NCBI GenBank assembly: GCA_030950825.1
Contig: JAUZQT010000027.1
Location: 1 to 16,921, forward strand
Direction of reading: 5' to 3'
Length of the DNA: 16,921 nucleotides
Source of the DNA: Mariprofundaceae bacterium
GTDB taxonomy: Bacteria; Pseudomonadota; Zetaproteobacteria; Mariprofundales; Mariprofundaceae
Both the position numbers and the translations under genes were made by a program. Shown piece after piece: positions 12,961-16,921 of this stretch (the stretch's first letter is position 1; each line of letters starts with the position of its first letter). A model generated the notes under the pieces. The model searched no databases and was not told the DNA's origin. It saw only the letters and a list, made by a program, of their open reading frames with translations.

Positions 12961-15384
12961 TTATAGAAGCAAGTCCACCCACTGCAATGCGGCATCACGC
13001 TTCGCCCCTTTTTGCATGTGAAATTGTTGCACTTTTCGATCCTTTATATGCCAAACAATAGCGCCATCGGCAGTATTCCAAATATCGCTACCAACATCCC
13101 GATAGCGTTGCAATACATCTTCTTTTGGAAAACCAAAATGATTATGTCGTCCTGTTTGAGCCACCACTATTTCAGCTTGCAAGCGCTTCACCAACAACGG
13201 CGTGCTTGACGTTCGACTGCCATGGTGTGGCATCAACATCAATGTATGCGATTGCAATTGCGTATTTTTTAATAACGCGCGTTCAACGGGTTTCTCCATA
13301 TCACCAGCCAAAAATAATTTTATCCCATCATTCAGCGCCACGGAAAGAACCAGCGAGGTGTTGTTATCATTGCCAGGGGCATACGCCTTGGGTGGCCATA
13401 AAATAGTCACTGTGGCTCCGCCCATACGCAACACATCACCTTGCTTTAACCAGCGAACCATGCCACCGCTGGATATTACCCGTTGAACAACATGTTGCAT
13501 CACAGTATAGCCATGATTCGCAGGCACATCGGCCAACCATAATTCAGATACATCACGCACCGAATCCAACAAGCGCTGCGCACCACCAGCGTGATCTGCC
13601 TGCGCATGGCTTAATATCAACACATCAACATGCGCCAATCCCAAAGCACGCAAGCCCGAAGCAACGGTAGTACCACCGTTAAAACGGCTGCCTTTACGCC
13701 CTGGCACATCCACCACCATCACATGCGATGTTTGATTAGCCATGGGCTGAATCAAGCTTGCCGCAGCCCCTTGACCCACATCCCATACCACAAATTTGGA
13801 TGCTGTTTGAGGCTCTTCTGGTACAACCCCGAAGGTATATATGAACAATACCCCGCTAATCATCAGCAGTGCAAATTTTTTCCGCATACGAAGCCACAAT
13901 AAAGCAGCCATAAGAAATCCAAACAAGTAAAACAAACCCCAATACAGTGCTATATTCGGCAGCCAAAGGTTGCCACCAGGCCAAGCATGCATCTGCAATA
14001 ACATCGCATTGCTTACATCAATGCCTAAGCCTGCCCAAGTCATAAAGACTTCCGCCAAGCTCTGACAGTTAAATACCGCAAAAATTTCACCAAGCAACGC
14101 CCATGGCAGTATCCAACCACCATATAAGGGCACCAACAATAGATTGGCTGGCAGGCTCCAAACAGGTAAACGGCCAAAGACACCTGTAATTAGGGGCAGT
14201 GTTGCCAGCGCAGCCACGACACTCACCACCATCAAGCCCTTGAGGTAGTTGAGCCAGAAGCTTCCTCTTGCCTCACCATGATGGCTGGCAAACAAGATCA
14301 AAGCCAGCGTTGCCACAAATGATAACCAGAGCGATATCGATAATACTGCCGAGGCATCCCATAAAAGAATCAATATAAGAGCCGCGAATAAAGTATTCAC
14401 AGGCTGGTAGCGCGATCGCAAATACCAGGCCAAAGCAGCAGCAGCCAACATCAAAGCAGCACGCTGGGTAGGCAATGGCCAGCCTGCTATTGTGGCATAA
14501 GCCACTGCGCACAACACACCAAAAGCCAAACTACAATGACGCACGGAAAAACGAACAATCCATGCCTCACGGCGTGTGAGTAGCCACCAACAAAGCATCG
14601 CTCCCCAAGCGGCAACCATGCCAATATGTAGCCCTGAAATTGCCAATAAATGCGCCGCACCCGTTGCAGCAAAGGCTTCTTGGATATGCACTGGAATATC
14701 ATTCCGCTCAGCCAACAGTAAAGCCTGTAAAACGCCGCGTTGCCCTTGAATTTGCAGTTTGTCATATCCGATAGCATGGGGTAAAGATGCCCGTACCTTG
14801 GCGCGCAAATCATTCAATAGACCCACCTTGGCATCAACGACCTGAATCGCACCGCGCACACCACCCATGAGTGCAATATGACGATCAAAACAATAAGCTT
14901 CATAGTCAAAACCACCTGGATTATGACGATTTTCAGGCGCATGTAATTTGGTTTTAAGCTGCACACGCTGCCCCGATTGTAGGCGCTGTTTATTTCGCCA
15001 TACATAAACATCCACCTTGCCAGCCAACGTAGCGCCATCATCACGCTGAATATTTTTTAGTCGTAGGCGTGTTGACGATTGCCCTATACGCAATGATTCA
15101 ATATCAGCCTGCACAACAATCTCATGGCCTACCCAGCTTGAATCATACTGCACTTGCCGCGCATCGTTGAGTAGGCAAAGCCCTCCCCAAAATAGCCCCA
15201 ATATCCCCCACAAACAAAAAAGGCGCTGCCAACGCAACGCCCAAAACACGCACAATATAAGCAACAACCATAAATCCAGTTGCCATGATATACCATCCAT
15301 GCGCGCCGCAGCCAAACCCAGCAGCCATGCCAGTGCAGGCACCAACAATGGCAAACGTTGCAGGCTTTTCGAGATGTCCAACAT
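12961..15384 (-). CDS. comEC: DNA internalization-related competence protein ComEC/Rec2
   Basis: 807 residues, a full-length three-part ComEC. The N-terminal helices and OB-like soluble segment (about 1-205, containing NPGGFDYEAY) precede the multi-helix Competence domain (about 220-510, with the signature HLLAISGLHIGM at 245-256), and a metallo-beta-lactamase-like domain closes the protein (about 530-785). That domain has DVGQG at 535-539, the metal motif HAQADH at 593-598, NNTSLVL at 674-680, AGDME at 693-697 and PHHGS at 719-723. ComEC forms the inner-membrane channel for single-stranded DNA uptake, and the last domain is thought to degrade the non-transported strand. All motifs are intact, so the gene looks functional; no other competence genes lie in the window. 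Start overlaps the ribD stop as TAATG. Confidence 0.96.
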   Translation of the reverse strand: MLDISKSLQRLPLLVPALAWLLGLAAARMDGISWQLDLWLLLILCVFWALRWQRLFCLWGILGLFWGGLCLLNDARQVQYDSSWVGHEIVVQADIESLRIGQSSTRLRLKNIQRDDGATLAGKVDVYVWRNKQRLQSGQRVQLKTKLHAPENRHNPGGFDYEAYCFDRHIALMGGVRGAIQVVDAKVGLLNDLRAKVRASLPHAIGYDKLQIQGQRGVLQALLLAERNDIPVHIQEAFAATGAAHLLAISGLHIGMVAAWGAMLCWWLLTRREAWIVRFSVRHCSLAFGVLCAVAYATIAGWPLPTQRAALMLAAAALAWYLRSRYQPVNTLFAALILILLWDASAVLSISLWLSFVATLALILFASHHGEARGSFWLNYLKGLMVVSVVAALATLPLITGVFGRLPVWSLPANLLLVPLYGGWILPWALLGEIFAVFNCQSLAEVFMTWAGLGIDVSNAMLLQMHAWPGGNLWLPNIALYWGLFYLFGFLMAALLWLRMRKKFALLMISGVLFIYTFGVVPEEPQTASKFVVWDVGQGAAASLIQPMANQTSHVMVVDVPGRKGSRFNGGTTVASGLRALGLAHVDVLILSHAQADHAGGAQRLLDSVRDVSELWLADVPANHGYTVMQHVVQRVISSGGMVRWLKQGDVLRMGGATVTILWPPKAYAPGNDNNTSLVLSVALNDGIKLFLAGDMEKPVERALLKNTQLQSHTLMLMPHHGSRTSSTPLLVKRLQAEIVVAQTGRHNHFGFPKEDVLQRYRDVGSDIWNTADGAIVWHIKDRKVQQFHMQKGAKRDAALQWVDLLL

Positions 15385-16493
15385 TACATTTCAGAAGGGT
15401 AGAAAAGCTTCCCTCGAATCATCACATCATCACCCAATCTACGCCGTTGTATGGCAAGCAAACGCACCACAGCATTCATATGTGGCGCGCCCAAACCATG
15501 CCAAAAATTCACAGATTCAGTTCCACCAATCAATAATGGTGCCTGATACAACAATAATTCATGGGCGAGGCCTGCCTCTAAAAAGGCCGCATGCAACTGC
15601 CCACCACCTTCCATCAAGACTTGCAGATAAGCGCTTTCCGCCAGATGTCTTAATGCCGCCTGCAAATCGACAACTTCAATAATTGCCATGCCTGCATGAC
15701 ACCAAGATGCTGTATGTTCATTGCTTGCATCATACACATACATGCGTGATTCAGCTGCATTATTCAACAACTTACATTCAGCAAAAAAACGGGGGGTACG
15801 TTTGGCAATCACCACGCGCAATGGCGGTTTTCCCTTGAGGCGTGCATGGCGCACCGTTAAGGAAGGGTTATCATCCTTTAGTGTCCCAGCACCTACCACA
15901 ATCGCATCACATTCAGCGCGCACCCGATGGGCATGCCTGCGTGCTTTTGCACCCGTAATCCATTGAGAGTCATGTTGATATGTCGCCAGTTTACCATCCA
16001 GTGATATTGCAGCCTTGCTAATCACATAAGGGAGCCCTGTTGCGATATAGTGAAAAAACGCGGTATTCAAGGCATCTGCCTGCACCGACATCACACCGCC
16101 AATCACTTCAATCCCTGCTTTTTTTAACACCAACGATCCACCAGCCATATTCGGATTCGGATCAGATGATGCAAATACCACACGCTTGATACCTGCTTTC
16201 AATATAGCTTCTGTACAAGGTGGGGTTCGGCCATGCTTGCAACAAGGCTCTAAGCTCACATAAACACAAGCACCCACAGCCTGTTCTCCTGCATCTTGCA
16301 ATGCATTTACTTCGGCATGTGCCTCACCAGCACAATGATGCCACCCTTCCCCAATAAGCTTACCATTCTTCACCACCACAGCACCCACACGCGGGTTGGG
16401 GTGTGTTCGAGCAATGCCTTTTTTTGCCAGCCCGATTGCGCGCTTCATGTATGTAGAATCCAGTGCTGCATCATAAGCAGATAGGTGCGACAT
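15384..16493 (-). CDS. ribD: Bifunctional diaminohydroxyphosphoribosylaminopyrimidine deaminase / 5-amino-6-(5-phosphoribosylamino)uracil reductase
   Basis: Carries out two consecutive steps of riboflavin synthesis in the cytosol. 369 residues from the ATG at 16493, chosen because GGAGT lies 6-7 bases upstream and homologues begin near YMKRAI; the frame is open a further 55 codons upstream but without similarity. The N-terminal deaminase has the zinc motif HAEVNAL (H59, E61) and PCCKHGRTPPC with ligands C84 and C93. The C-terminal reductase domain (from about 150) contains LPYVISKAAISLDGK, DSQWITG, VGAGTLKDDNPSLTVR and MEGGGQLHAAF. I see no FMN riboswitch in the leader. The next gene is comEC with a one-base overlap; the other rib genes are not in the window. 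Confidence 0.96.
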   Translation of the reverse strand: MSHLSAYDAALDSTYMKRAIGLAKKGIARTHPNPRVGAVVVKNGKLIGEGWHHCAGEAHAEVNALQDAGEQAVGACVYVSLEPCCKHGRTPPCTEAILKAGIKRVVFASSDPNPNMAGGSLVLKKAGIEVIGGVMSVQADALNTAFFHYIATGLPYVISKAAISLDGKLATYQHDSQWITGAKARRHAHRVRAECDAIVVGAGTLKDDNPSLTVRHARLKGKPPLRVVIAKRTPRFFAECKLLNNAAESRMYVYDASNEHTASWCHAGMAIIEVVDLQAALRHLAESAYLQVLMEGGGQLHAAFLEAGLAHELLLYQAPLLIGGTESVNFWHGLGAPHMNAVVRLLAIQRRRLGDDVMIRGKLFYPSEM

Positions 16494-16726
16494 ATTAGAC
16501 TCCGTCCATACAATTTTATTGACTGAGAAACCCTTGAAAGGACTATCATATTTAATCTGAGCACTGTAAAAACTGGCGATATTGAATTGCAATGGTAATA
16601 CAAATGCAGAAAAATTAAATAAAATATGCTTGTCCACCACAAAACACATAACCATCATGCCTTTGTTATACGGTAACTTCAGAGAGATCGAATATGCACG
16701 CTTTCATTTTGCACCACACTTTAACG

Positions 16727-16755
16727 TTGTTTGGCTGAACGCTAGGCACTATGAT
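16727..16755 (+). promoter_or_regulatory. Sigma-70-like promoter for the right-edge gene
   Basis: TTGTTT (16727-16732), a 17-base spacer and TATGAT (16750-16755) match the sigma-70 consensus well. The start of transcription would be near 16762, giving a leader of about 28 bases with a ribosome site. Confidence 0.6.
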
Positions 16756-16766
16756 TGAGGAATCAT
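16751..16766. promoter_or_regulatory. Inverted repeat overlapping the -10 box (possible operator)
   Basis: ATGATT (16751-16756) and AATCAT (16761-16766) are inverted around GAGG. The position over the -10 and start site is where a repressor would act. The spacing does not match the 7-1-7 Fur box, so the regulator is unknown. Confidence 0.3.
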
Positions 16767-16789
16767 TCACCGTTCTATGGAGGGAGGGT

Positions 16790-16921
16790 ATGAAGTCCTT
16801 AGTATTATTGTTTTTATTATTGATGGTGTCCTTATCCAGCAAGAGCATCGCGCAAACTCAGAATGGTGATAGTGAACATGAAGAGCTTTCGCTCTTTTTT
16901 GAAGCGGAAGAGCTTTATGTT
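16790..16921 (+). CDS. Signal-peptide protein, likely TonB-dependent outer-membrane receptor (N-terminus only)
   Basis: 44 codons are visible before the right edge cuts the gene. GGAG of the run GGAGGGAGGG lies 7 bases before the ATG. Residues 1-21 are a signal peptide (Lys at 2, core LVLLFLLLMVSL, cleavage after KSIA), so the product is exported. The short acidic stretch after it, ELSLFFEAEELYV, resembles the segment that leads into the plug domain of TonB-dependent receptors, usually followed by VTAS or VTATR. That assignment rests on a few residues only and could be wrong. The gene is divergent from ribD. If it is a receptor, the exbB/exbD pair in this window could energise it. Confidence 0.55.
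   Translation, partial: MKSLVLLFLLLMVSLSSKSIAQTQNGDSEHEELSLFFEAEELYV

Noticed and set aside
16494..16658. Longer ribD start at 16658
   Set aside because: The 55 extra codons lack similarity to RibD and the ATG at 16493 has a ribosome site at good spacing.
16751..16766. Fur box over the receptor promoter
   Set aside because: The arms are 6 bp around a 4-base spacer (even centre), which does not fit the Fur 7-1-7 pattern; kept only as an unspecified inverted repeat.
16494..16789. Possible FMN riboswitch in the ribD leader
   Set aside because: None of the conserved FMN aptamer blocks is visible on the minus strand upstream of ribD.
16881..16900. Terminator-like AAGAGC-TTTC-GCTCTT followed by T's inside the right-edge gene
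   Set aside because: The stem is only 6 bp and the T run is explained by Leu-Phe-Phe codons in a plausible coding frame.
1..16921. CRISPR arrays, tRNA or rRNA genes, phage genes, defence systems
   Set aside because: No regularly spaced repeats, no cloverleaf-like segments with GTTCGANTC-type arms, and no matching proteins were seen on reading both strands.

Overview
The window is a gene-dense, moderately AT-rich stretch of a Gram-negative proteobacterial chromosome. An RpoS-type sigma factor, a full ExbB/ExbD pair, RluE, a ComEC of proteobacterial type and the N-terminus of a probable TonB-dependent receptor all point to Proteobacteria. A zetaproteobacterium (Mariprofundus-like) or a related gamma-like lineage would fit the general look of the genes, but that is an impression and not proved by the sequence. 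Almost everything is housekeeping. I see no phage, CRISPR array, rRNA or tRNA.

Layout, left to right. (1) 1-2203, all on the minus strand: a cut-off secreted protein, folK, a SPOR-domain membrane protein that overlaps folK by ATGA, and a stand-alone receiver-domain response regulator. (2) 2204-2657: a 454-bp divergent intergenic region holding a dispersed inverted-repeat element, a hairpin and a 36-bp perfect palindrome. (3) 2658-3430, plus strand: a small zinc-ribbon membrane protein translationally coupled to yajQ. (4) 3454-7906, minus strand: a class III adenylate cyclase; an rpoS-apt pair joined by a TTGA overlap; and a three-gene overlapping set of DUF1499 protein, YjbR/MmcQ-like protein and M50 site-2-type protease. 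(5) 7907-8311: an intergenic region built almost wholly of two stacked miniature elements, followed by rluE on the plus strand. (6) 8951-9184: a 168-bp palindromic element between the convergent rluE and fmt. (7) 9185-16493, minus strand: ribD-comEC-exbB-exbD-lysC-def-fmt, most junctions being TAATG or ATGA overlaps, so probably one or two long transcription units. (8) 16494-16921: a divergent region with a good sigma-70-like promoter, then the start of a signal-peptide protein that resembles a TonB-dependent receptor.

Functional themes: cofactor synthesis (folK, ribD), translation start and N-terminal processing (fmt, def), aspartate-family amino acids (lysC, with a likely internal start for a separate regulatory subunit), purine salvage and stationary-phase control (apt, rpoS), second-messenger signalling (adenylate cyclase, YajQ-family protein, receiver protein), and envelope energy or DNA uptake (exbB/exbD, comEC).

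I did not find a convincing new biological system. The most interesting content is in the non-coding DNA. One family of inverted-repeat elements, with ends like AGCCTGAATAATTCATAAAT, is present at five places in a graded size series. A 152-bp miniature element has 13-bp terminal repeats and an intact 8-bp target duplication. A separate 168-bp palindromic element lies upstream of the fmt end. Several genes probably start at TTG, GTG or an internal ATG rather than at the longest possible start, and these are noted per gene.
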